Shown here in pieces: positions 56,330 through 64,000 of a stretch of 64,000 nucleotides of DNA. The position numbers and the translations under genes are program-made. The notes below the pieces were generated by a model. That model had not been told where the DNA came from, made no database searches, and saw only the letters and a program-made list of their open reading frames with translations. Position 1 is the stretch's first letter, and each line of letters opens with the position of its first letter. The stretch lies in the NCBI GenBank assembly GCA_025929535.1, contig JAICLZ010000014.1, positions 1 through 64,000 of the forward strand, read 5' to 3'. This stretch comes from Gemmatimonadaceae bacterium. GTDB lineage: Bacteria > Gemmatimonadota > Gemmatimonadetes > Gemmatimonadales > Gemmatimonadaceae.

Positions 56330-56546
56330 ATCGATCGGGACGCTCATCGCCGAGCTCGCGCGCACGAACATCGAGCTGTGGCACGAGGAGGACAAGGCGC
56401 GCGCAGGCGACGATCACCAGATCGCCGCAGCGAAGCGCAGCATCGACAGGCTCAATCAGCGGCGCAACGACCTGATCGAGCGCATCGATGACGAGGTGCT
56501 GCGCACCGTGCGCGCCAATCGCGACGGAGATACCACCGGTGGCTGA
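56319..56546 (+). CDS. DUF4254-like protein, N-terminal half (split gene, part 1)
   Basis: A 75-residue frame that matches the first half of DUF4254 proteins: [19 protein letters not shown] (a conserved WHxED segment) then [20 protein letters not shown] (KxxIDxxNQxRxD). It ends in TGA at 56544-56546, and the second half continues in the +1 frame from a GTG at 56539. In full-length family members these parts form one protein of about 200 residues. It overlaps the end of the GT9 gene by 11 bases. Either a frameshift has split the gene or two subunits are translated. Confidence 0.72.
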   Translation: MPSESIGTLIAELARTNIELWHEEDKARAGDDHQIAAAKRSIDRLNQRRNDLIERIDDEVLRTVRANRDGDTTGG

Positions 56547-56823
56547 GACGGTGGGCTGGCTCGCGGACAAGCTGAGCATCGTGGAGCTCAAGCGCTATCA
56601 CATGCGCGAGCAGATGGAGCGCACCGATGTCGCGGCGGACTTTCGCCGGCAGTGCAGCGACAAGCTCGAGGTGCTCACGCGGCAGCGCGATGATCTCGCG
56701 GAGGAGCTCGCGATACTGCTCGCGGACATCGCCTCCGGACGCGTCGTGCCGCGCGTGTACCGCCAGTTCAAGATGTACAACGATCCCGCGTACCGCACGC
56801 AGCGCGACGGCGGCAAGGCGTGA
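56539..56823 (+). CDS. DUF4254-like protein, C-terminal half (split gene, part 2)
   Basis: A 94-residue frame that matches the second half of DUF4254: [20 protein letters not shown], then [33 protein letters not shown], and the conserved end KMYNDPAYR. The GTG start at 56539 lies inside the last codons of part 1 (8-base overlap) with GGAG nine bases upstream, so it could be translated on its own. DUF4254 genes often neighbour glycosyltransferases, as here; its activity is not established. It is followed by a GTGA overlap with a GT4 gene. Confidence 0.74.
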   Translation: MAETVGWLADKLSIVELKRYHMREQMERTDVAADFRRQCSDKLEVLTRQRDDLAEELAILLADIASGRVVPRVYRQFKMYNDPAYRTQRDGGKA

Positions 56824-57938
56824 CGGGCGATCTCGCACCGCTCACGATCCTGTACCTGGACATCAACACCGAATGGCGTGGCGGGCAGCGACAGCTGCTC
56901 TGGATGGGAGAAGGTCTCCGCCGTCACGGCGGCCGTCCGATTTTTGCGCTCCGCACGGGTGTACCACTCGCGGAGCGCGCGCGCGCATCGGGGATCGAGG
57001 TGATCGCCATCGATCCGCTGATCGCGGAATGGGGACCCTGGACCGTGCTCCGCCTCAGGCGCGCGATCGAGCGCGAAAAGGTCGCGATCGTTCACGCGCA
57101 ATCCGGACACACGATGGCGCTCGCCGCGCTCGCATCGGCGGGGACGCGCGCGAAGATCGTGTTCGCGCGTCGGGTCACGACGCCGCTGCGCTCCAATCGT
57201 CCGACGCGCTGGAAGTACGCGCGCGCACACCGCCTCATCTCGGTGAGCCGCGCGGGAGTCGACGGACTGCTGCGCGCGGGAGTGAAGCCCGATCGGGTGC
57301 GCGTGATTCCGAGCGGCGTGCCGATCGCGAGGCCCGCCGCACCCGCGAGCACCGAGCTGCTGTCCAGCTTCGGCGTGCCCCCGGGGGCGCCCCTCGCCGT
57401 GCTGGTCGCCTCGCTGAGCGCGGCGAAGGATCCAGCGACCTTCGTCCGCGCGATCGAGGTCGCGCGCCGCGAGGTGCCCGCGCTGCACGCGCTGCTCGTG
57501 GGCGACGGACCGCTGCGCGAACCACTCGCCGCGGAAATTTCGGCGCTCGGCCTCGGCGAGTTCATCCACCTCACGGGCTTCCGCACCGATCCCGAAGCAC
57601 TCGAGGCCGCCGCGAGTGTGGTGGTGCTCACCAGCAAGAGCCTCGAGGGCACGCCCGGCGTGCTCCTCGACGCGCTCGCACTCGGCAAGCCGATCGTGAC
57701 GACGAACGTCGGCGGCGTGCCCGAAGTGATCGAAGATGGCGTGTCGGGGCTCATCGTGCCGATCGGCGATGCCGATGCGCTCGGCCACTCGATCGCGCGC
57801 GTGCTTCGTGATCCCGCGCTCGCCGCACGGCTCGGTGCGGGCGCGACCGCGCGCGCGCCGGTGTTCTCGATCGAGAACACGGTGAATCGCACGATGGAAG
57901 TCTATCGTGAGCTGGTGGGCGCTGGAGTGCCGGCATGA
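56820..57938 (+). CDS. Glycosyltransferase family 4-like protein a
   Basis: A 372-residue GT-B glycosyltransferase. The N-terminal acceptor domain begins DINTEWRGGQRQLLWMGEGL. The C-terminal donor domain has PLAVLVASLSAAKDPATFVR and HLTGFRTDPEALEAAASVVV, then the GT4 signature SKSLEGTPGVLLDALALGKP with the ExxxG-type Glu, and TTNVGGVPEVIEDGVSGLI. It shares layout and local identity with the gene at 60228-61331, suggesting gene duplication. The GTG overlaps the stop of the split DUF4254 gene (GTGA). Confidence 0.87.
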   Translation: MTGDLAPLTILYLDINTEWRGGQRQLLWMGEGLRRHGGRPIFALRTGVPLAERARASGIEVIAIDPLIAEWGPWTVLRLRRAIEREKVAIVHAQSGHTMALAALASAGTRAKIVFARRVTTPLRSNRPTRWKYARAHRLISVSRAGVDGLLRAGVKPDRVRVIPSGVPIARPAAPASTELLSSFGVPPGAPLAVLVASLSAAKDPATFVRAIEVARREVPALHALLVGDGPLREPLAAEISALGLGEFIHLTGFRTDPEALEAAASVVVLTSKSLEGTPGVLLDALALGKPIVTTNVGGVPEVIEDGVSGLIVPIGDADALGHSIARVLRDPALAARLGAGATARAPVFSIENTVNRTMEVYRELVGAGVPA

Positions 57939-59053
57939 GCGCCCTCGGTGTGATGCTGCTGACCACAGCCGAGAACTGGCGCGGCTCTGGTGCGTCGTAC
58001 GCGAAACTGGCGCGCGGGCTCGCCGAGCGCGGTCACCGGGTGGCGCTCGTGGTCTCGAGCGGCCTCGTGGCGGCCGAATATGCGCGGCTCGGCATTCCCG
58101 CGCGACAGCTCACCCTGGAGCGCACTGGCGCACGCGAAGTGCTCTCCCTGCTCACCGTCGCGCGCGCGAATGCGACCGATATCGTGATCGTCGACAAGCC
58201 GCGGGATCTTCGACTCGCCGCGTGGATGAGCATGGTGCGGCGACTCAAGATCGTGGTTCGATACAATCGTGTCGGCAAGCGGCGCGCGGCGCGATTCGTC
58301 GACCGCTGGACCGCTGCGCGCGCGAGCGCCGCGCTCTACCAGAACGAATACATCCGGGCCAAGGCGCTCGATGACCTCCCGATACTCGGCGAGCTGCAGT
58401 CGTTCGTGATTCCGAACGGCTACGATGCCAACGAGATTGCGGTAGAGCCCGGCGCGGAAGTGCGGTGGCGGGAAGCGCAGGGCATCGCGCTCTCGGATCG
58501 CGTGGTGATCTCCGTTGGCTTCGCGGAGTCCGGGAAGCGATTCGATCTCTCGGTGGATGCGATGCAGCTGCTGTCCGGTCGCGGTGTGGACGCGACGTTC
58601 GTCTTCTGCGGCGACGGCCCCTGCAGAGCGTCGCTCCAGGAGCGTGCGCGCGCGGCCGGCGTGAAGGCTCGGTGGCTTGGCATCCAGAGCCCGCGCGACA
58701 CGCTCACGGCGATCGCCGCTGCCGATGTGCTCGCGCATCCCTGTCCGGTCGAGATCTTCGGCAACGTGCTCGCCGAAGCGATGGCGCTGCGCACGCCGAT
58801 CATCGCGATGCACGCCGGCGGCAACGCCGAGATGCTCGGCACCGACGGGAGCGCGGCGATCCTCGTCGACAACGATCGTCCCGAATCGTTTGCCGCCGGG
58901 ATTGCGGAGCTCTGCGCGAACGGCGAGCGTGCTCGCGCGCTCGCTGCTGCCGCTCGAGAGCGTCTGATCGAGGTGTTTCCACTCGCGCGCATGATCGATG
59001 CGTACGACGGAATGATGCAGACGCTGATCGGGAAGGACGCCGTAGCCGAATGA
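57935..59053 (+). CDS. Glycosyltransferase family 4-like protein b
   Basis: A 372-residue GT-B enzyme. The N-terminus MSALGVMLLTTAENWRGSGA and a LARGLAERGHRVALVVS helix match GT4 acceptor domains. The donor site has FGNVLAEAMALRTPIIAMHA and GGNAEMLG, with the catalytic-region Glu in LAEAMA. The EIFGN start of that motif differs from the usual EPFG. It overlaps its neighbours at both ends by ATGA. Donor sugar unknown. Confidence 0.86.
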   Translation: MSALGVMLLTTAENWRGSGASYAKLARGLAERGHRVALVVSSGLVAAEYARLGIPARQLTLERTGAREVLSLLTVARANATDIVIVDKPRDLRLAAWMSMVRRLKIVVRYNRVGKRRAARFVDRWTAARASAALYQNEYIRAKALDDLPILGELQSFVIPNGYDANEIAVEPGAEVRWREAQGIALSDRVVISVGFAESGKRFDLSVDAMQLLSGRGVDATFVFCGDGPCRASLQERARAAGVKARWLGIQSPRDTLTAIAAADVLAHPCPVEIFGNVLAEAMALRTPIIAMHAGGNAEMLGTDGSAAILVDNDRPESFAAGIAELCANGERARALAAAARERLIEVFPLARMIDAYDGMMQTLIGKDAVAE

Positions 59054-60231
59054 AAACGCATCTCCTGCTCACATCCAACTTTCCGCCGCTCCACGACGGG
59101 ATTGCGAGCTGGATGTCTCAGCTGGCGCGCCACTACGGCGATGACGCGATGCTGGTCTCTCTGGGAAGCGAGCCGGGCCAGGGTGCGAGCGATGCGCGCC
59201 AATCCGTGCGCATCGATCGGATGCCCATTCCGCGTGCGAGACTGCGCAACGTGCCCGGCATTCTCGCATGGGCGCGGCGAGCCGCGATTCTCGCGCGCGA
59301 GCACGACGTGACGTTCACCTGGTGCGGAAACCTGAAGCCCCCCTCGTACGTGGGCTGGACGCTCCACGCGCGAATGGGAATTCCCTACGGTGTCATCCTG
59401 CACGGGACAGAGCTGCTGCAGATGCGGCGGCACGGCAGCGGACTTCGCAAACGCGTCATCGCGCGCACACTGCTCGGCTCCGCGGCCGTGATCGTGACGA
59501 ACAGCGAGTGGACTCGAACGATGACGCTCGAGCTGTTCGACGACTTGAAGATACGCATCCCGGCCGAGCGCGTGATCGCCGTTCCTCTCGGCGCTGATCT
59601 CGACCGCTTTCACGCGGGGATCGATACGTCGAAGGTTCGCGCGAAGTACGGCATGAACGGCGGCCGCTGGATGCTCTCCGTCGGAAGGCTGGTGGAGCAC
59701 AAGGGGCAGGACCAGACGTTGCGCGCGCTCGCACTGCTCCGCGACAGCGTGCCCGACCTGCGCTATGCAATTGCAGGTAGCGGCGAGTACGGGAGCGAGC
59801 TGCGCGCGCTCGCGTCGGCGCTCGAAATAGTTGACTCCGTCAACTTTCTCGGGCACGTCGAGGATGACGAGCTTCCCGCGCTCTACAACGTGGCGGAGCT
59901 CTACGTGGGCGCGTCGCGCGTGGCGGTGGATCACGTCGAGGGATTCGGAATCTCGCTCGTGGAGGCGGCTGCGACTTCGCTGCCGGTGATCGCCGACCGC
60001 GAGGGCGGAATGCCGGAAGCCGTGATCGACGGCGTGACCGGACTGCTCGCGGACCCGTACGATCCCGCATCGCTCGCCCACGCGATCCGATCGCTGCTGG
60101 ACGCGCCGGCGCTCGCGGCACGGCTCGGCGCGGAGGGACGGCGGGTGGCCGAGAGCAGATACAGCTGGCAGCGCGTCGCGCGCGACCTGCGCGCGATCGC
60201 GGACGCACACGCCCGGGGCGCGCGCGCGTGA
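59050..60231 (+). CDS. Glycosyltransferase family 4-like protein c
   Basis: A 393-residue GT4 enzyme. Features are LLLTSNFPPLHDGIASWMSQ, ILHGTELLQM (acceptor-side His-Gly motif), MLSVGRLVEHKGQDQTLRAL (donor phosphate site) and HVEGFGISLVEAAATSLPVI with the donor-binding ExFGxxxxE pattern. REGGMPEAVIDGVTGLL follows. This is the most canonical GT4 of the cluster, related in layout to PimB/mannosyltransferase types. ATGA overlaps join it to the genes on either side. Confidence 0.9.
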   Translation: MKTHLLLTSNFPPLHDGIASWMSQLARHYGDDAMLVSLGSEPGQGASDARQSVRIDRMPIPRARLRNVPGILAWARRAAILAREHDVTFTWCGNLKPPSYVGWTLHARMGIPYGVILHGTELLQMRRHGSGLRKRVIARTLLGSAAVIVTNSEWTRTMTLELFDDLKIRIPAERVIAVPLGADLDRFHAGIDTSKVRAKYGMNGGRWMLSVGRLVEHKGQDQTLRALALLRDSVPDLRYAIAGSGEYGSELRALASALEIVDSVNFLGHVEDDELPALYNVAELYVGASRVAVDHVEGFGISLVEAAATSLPVIADREGGMPEAVIDGVTGLLADPYDPASLAHAIRSLLDAPALAARLGAEGRRVAESRYSWQRVARDLRAIADAHARGARA

Positions 60232-61331
60232 CGACGAGCGCGCTCAGCATCGTCCACGTCGACACCGAGCGCGGGTGGCGCGGCGGCGAGCGGCAGGCAT
60301 TCTGGCTCGCGGAACGCCTGGTGCGACTCGGCCATCGCTCGATCATGGCCGTTCGCCCCGGCGAGCCGCTCGCCGGGAAGGCCGAGGAGGCGAAGCTCCC
60401 GATAGTTCCGCTGTCTCCGTTTTCCGAGATGGACATCCTCGCCGCGATGACGTTGCGGCGCGCGATCATCAACGAGGATGCGGACATCGTGCATGCGCAC
60501 TCGGGGCACGCCGTCGCGCTCGCAGCGCTGGCGAGCATGGGAACACGCGCGCGCATGGTGCTCACCCGGCGCGTGAGCTTTCCGCTCAAGCGCAACCCCG
60601 CATCGCTGTGGAAGTACGCGCGTGCGGATGCGATGATCGCCGTGTGCCGCGCGACCGCGGACGCGCTCGTCGCGAGCGGCATCGAGTCCGCGCGCATCAC
60701 CGTCGCCTACAGTGGCGTGGATCTCACTCGCGTGATCCCGCCCGCCTCCCCCGAAACGCTCACATCACTTGGCGTGGTGGCCGGCGCGCCACTCATCGTC
60801 ATGGTCGCGGCGCTCGTGGGCCACAAGGATCCGCTCACCTTCGTGCGCGCCATGGATGTCGCGCGCCGCACGGTTCCGGGCGTGCAGGCGCTGATGGTCG
60901 GAGAGGGAGAGCTCCGCCCCGACGTCGAGCGGGAGATCGCCGCACTCGGGCTGGGAGGATGCGTACACCTGGCGGGCTACCGCACGGACGCGGATTCGCT
61001 GATGTCGGTGGCCAACGTCGTCGCGCTCAGCTCGAGCGATGATGGCATCGGCGGCGTGGTGATCGACGCGATGTCCTTCGGAAAGCCCGTCGCCGCTACT
61101 GCCGCGGGCGGAATTCCCGAGGCAGTCGCGAACGGGGAGACCGGATTGCTCGCGCCCATCGGCGATGCGCCGGCGCTCGGCAGCGCCATCGCGCGCCTGC
61201 TCACCGATCGTGCGCTGGCCGAGCGGATGGGTGCCAATGGCATTCGCCGCGCCCCGCTGTTCTCGATCGACAACACCGTCACGCGAACGCTCGAGGTTTA
61301 CGAGCGCGTGCTCGCCGCGCGGTCGCGATAG
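60228..61331 (+). CDS. Glycosyltransferase family 4-like protein d
   Basis: A 367-residue GT4 enzyme, the likely paralogue of the gene at 56820: compare DTERGWRGGERQAFWLAERL with that gene's DINTEWRGGQRQLLWMGE, and the shared SGHAVALAALAS/SGHTMALAALAS. Its donor motif is SSSDDGIGGVVIDAMSFGKP, with Asp-rich spacing in place of the usual ExFG, then TAAGGIPEAVANGETGLLAP. It starts at a GTG (GTGA overlap). The 3' end overlaps the convergent third GT9 gene by 34 bases. Confidence 0.87.
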   Translation: MTTSALSIVHVDTERGWRGGERQAFWLAERLVRLGHRSIMAVRPGEPLAGKAEEAKLPIVPLSPFSEMDILAAMTLRRAIINEDADIVHAHSGHAVALAALASMGTRARMVLTRRVSFPLKRNPASLWKYARADAMIAVCRATADALVASGIESARITVAYSGVDLTRVIPPASPETLTSLGVVAGAPLIVMVAALVGHKDPLTFVRAMDVARRTVPGVQALMVGEGELRPDVEREIAALGLGGCVHLAGYRTDADSLMSVANVVALSSSDDGIGGVVIDAMSFGKPVAATAAGGIPEAVANGETGLLAPIGDAPALGSAIARLLTDRALAERMGANGIRRAPLFSIDNTVTRTLEVYERVLAARSR

Positions 61332-62347
61332 GCCGAGCTCCATCGCTGCACGCGCTCGAGCACGTCGCGCACGGTGATGCGCGGCATGCGCCCGAAGCGG
61401 TGCGCGTACGAGATCGGATAATCTTCGCCGGGATCACCGTACGCATCCACCATCAGGTCGTGGTAGCGCAGGTAGGGGCCCACCCTCCTGGGATTGTTGT
61501 AGCCCATGAGGCTGATCACCGGCCGTTGCAAGGCGACGGACATGTGCAGCGGCGCGGTGTCGAGCGATATCACGAGCTCGGATGCATCGAGTATCGCCAC
61601 GAGCTCGCGCAATGGCACGCCGAGCGTGCTGTGGACGCGCGCACCCGCCGCATCAATGACGCCCGCAGTCTCGAGCTCGCGCGCCGAGCGGCCGCCAGCG
61701 AGCACCGGCTCCAGTCCGAAGTCGCTGCGCAACGCGCTCGCGAGCTCCGCCCACCGCTCGGGAATCCATTCCTTCTCGCGATGCGTCGCGCCAATGACGA
61801 GCGTCGCGAAGGGGCGGGGAAGCGCGCCGAGCACTCGCTCGCGCGCTGCGAGCTCGGCGGGCCACGGGCCGAGCTTCCATTCGAGCGGCTCGGCGGCGAC
61901 TCCCACTGCCCCGAGAAACTCGAGATACTGATCCTGCACGTGCTGCGATGCGTGCGGCGGGATGCGATCGGTGGTGAACAGCCAGTTCAGGTCGCGCGCT
62001 CGCGCCTTGTCGAAGCCGAGCTTGACCGGCGCGCGAGTGAACGACGTGACGAGCCCCGCCTTGAGATACACCTGAAGATCGATCGCGAGATCGAACTCCC
62101 GCTTCGCGAGCGCTGAGCGAATGTCGAGCATGCCGCGCCAGCCGCGGGCGTTCTCGAAGATCAGGAGCTCATCGACATCGGGATGTCCGCGGACGAGCGA
62201 CGCGGGGCCGGGCTGAAGAATCCACGTGATCGTCGAGTCGGGAGCGTGGCGCTTGAGCGCCGTGATCACGGGCAACACGTGCACCGCGTCACCGATCGCG
62301 CTCATCATGACGATGCAGATGCGACGGCCGGGGCCGGCGCTCGTCAT
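61298..62347 (-). CDS. Glycosyltransferase family 9 (heptosyltransferase-like) C
   Basis: A 349-residue GT9 enzyme close to the one at 54121-55185. Shared stretches include SAIGDAVHVLPVITALKR, WILQPGPASLVRGHP and LKAGLVTSF; ANWLF/LNWLF plus RIPPHA; and VISLDTAPLHMSVALQRPVI. In this copy the usual DTGPxH is DTAPLH, a Gly-to-Ala change. The ATG at 62347 overlaps the stop of the kinase-like gene (ATGA). The two related GT9 genes bracket the cluster. Confidence 0.88.
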   Translation of the reverse strand: MTSAGPGRRICIVMMSAIGDAVHVLPVITALKRHAPDSTITWILQPGPASLVRGHPDVDELLIFENARGWRGMLDIRSALAKREFDLAIDLQVYLKAGLVTSFTRAPVKLGFDKARARDLNWLFTTDRIPPHASQHVQDQYLEFLGAVGVAAEPLEWKLGPWPAELAARERVLGALPRPFATLVIGATHREKEWIPERWAELASALRSDFGLEPVLAGGRSARELETAGVIDAAGARVHSTLGVPLRELVAILDASELVISLDTAPLHMSVALQRPVISLMGYNNPRRVGPYLRYHDLMVDAYGDPGEDYPISYAHRFGRMPRITVRDVLERVQRWSSAYRDRAASTRS

Positions 62348-63113
62348 TGCCCGAGCGTGATCAGCTCCCGCGCGATGCTCTCGATCGCGAGCAGGTCGGC
62401 CTCCTCGATCGGCAGCCCCTGTTTCCGGCGCCACTTGAGCGCCGATCGCGAGAAGCGCCGCAGATTCGCCTCGAGAACCGTCTCGGCGCCGCCCTTGTCG
62501 AGCCACACCCGGTCGACATCGAGCACGAGCGCTTCGACTCCGCCAAAGTCGTTGTCCGCAATGAGGACGTTCTTGATGTTGAGATCCGGATGCCGAGCGC
62601 CCGCGAGACTCATCGATGCCAGCAGCTTCGCGGTGGCTTCGAGCAGCAGGCGCCTGGAGTCTCCCAGTGAGAGCGCACCCAGTGCGGCCGCGAGATCGCG
62701 ACTCCGCGGCACCTCGCGCGAGACCACATCTGCGCGTCGAAACATCGGACTCGCGGGATAGGTGGCGTACGCGACGATCTCCGGAGTGGCCACGCCGAGC
62801 CGCCGCAAGGTGAGAGAGATCTCGAGCTCGCGCGGCGCGCGCGTGGCGCCGAGAAAGCGATCGTCGCGGATGGAGCCGAGCATGCCGCCGTGGCGCGAGC
62901 GTCGCACGACGACGTGGTCTCCGCTGGAGAGCGGGACTGCATACGCGATTCCACGGCCCGTGAATGGCCTCGCGCTCGCGTGGTGCTCGGCGAACGCGTA
63001 GAACGTTCCCTCGGAGAGCGCCTCGCGGAGCGGGGTTTCGAGCGTGGCGAGCGCCGCGCCCTCGATTCCGGGCTCACTGAGCCGGACATAGCCTGGCGGC
63101 ACGATGAATCCCG

Positions 63114-63117
<4 letters not shown>
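62344..63117 (-). CDS. Kdo kinase / WaaP-like lipopolysaccharide kinase-family protein
   Basis: A 257-residue protein of the small LPS-kinase (3-deoxy-D-manno-octulosonate kinase, KdkA/WaaP/InaA) family with a protein-kinase-like fold. Visible motifs are GRGIAYAVPLSSGDHVVVRRSRHGG (nucleotide-binding strands), REVPRSRDLAAAL, the catalytic loop ARHPDLNIKNVLIA (HxDLNxxN) and VLDVDRVW at the metal site. It would phosphorylate an inner-core sugar. Placement beside GT9 genes fits. The GTG at 63117 overlaps the cyclase stop (GTGA). Confidence 0.85.

Positions 63118-64000
<883 letters not shown>

Noticed and set aside
56530-56546. prfB-like programmed +1 frameshift at the DUF4254 TGA
   Set aside because: The codon before TGA is GGC, with no CUU-type slippery codon and no SD at the short spacing seen in prfB; kept only as one option in the finding.
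58420-60210. Long open frame (nearly 600 codons) antisense to GT4 genes b and c
   Set aside because: No motif; both forward genes are canonical GT4 enzymes with 4-base overlaps.

Overview
The window is GC-rich chromosomal DNA (about two-thirds G+C by eye) with dense coding, many 4-base stop/start overlaps (ATGA or GTGA), frequent GTG starts, and no rRNA, tRNA, CRISPR array, transposase or phage gene that I can see. The gene set points to a diderm (Gram-negative) bacterium: ADP-heptose-type GT9 glycosyltransferases, a Kdo/WaaP-like kinase, an outer-membrane barrel and several lipoproteins. It makes menaquinone, with UbiE/UbiD/UbiA/UbiX homologues arranged as in the late steps of the futalosine route. 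Gemmatimonadota would fit, but this is inferred from gene content and composition, not shown by a marker gene.

Layout. 1-6816 is a leftward run: gpmI, an outer-membrane barrel, a BON-domain protein, a PTPS-like protein, fdhD, mobA, mobB, a PBP4-type dacB and the start of moeA. This is a molybdenum-cofactor set with a cell-wall gene inserted. 6901-10859 is a rightward envelope block: an SH3-like secreted protein, a degenerate L,D-transpeptidase, an intact L,D-transpeptidase and an M15-type peptidase with an EF-hand-like loop. 10990-15694 holds two small proteins, a polar amino-acid ABC transporter whose binding protein and permease are fused, and guaB. 15682-23158 holds a FemAB/GNAT-like protein, an amino-acid permease, a DHH phosphoesterase, an unusual 574-base non-coding region, an Nfu-like protein, Mrp and a MATE exporter. 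23070-29503 is a leftward envelope-stress-like block led by an ECF sigma factor and its zinc-finger anti-sigma factor. 29636-34699 carries menG-ubiD-ubiA-ubiX, a phosphodiesterase and a TonB-C-like protein. 34713-40188 runs leftward with a transsulfuration enzyme, an M48 protease, purD, fpg and a Cho/UvrC-like nuclease. 40212-46570 has an HD-GYP response regulator, a chemoreceptor, glmM and glmS. 46714-53120 is a mixed region (large LuxR/ATPase regulator, cupin, PIG-L deacetylase, DinB-like, GNAT). 53121-64000 has dtd-maf, then a surface-glycan cluster of three GT9 and four GT4 enzymes with a DUF4254-like protein split over two overlapping frames, a Kdo-kinase-like protein and the C-terminal part of a GAF/class III cyclase.

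Functionally, glmS/glmM supply UDP-GlcNAc precursor, while the transpeptidases, PBP4, M15 peptidase and GT cluster act on wall and outer surface. The strongest candidates for something not yet described are the split DUF4254 gene inside the glycosyltransferase operon, the sigma/anti-sigma/bactofilin-like/toast-rack-like module, the L,D-transpeptidase next to its active-site-less copy, and the PTPS fold lacking its catalytic residues beside molybdenum-cofactor genes.
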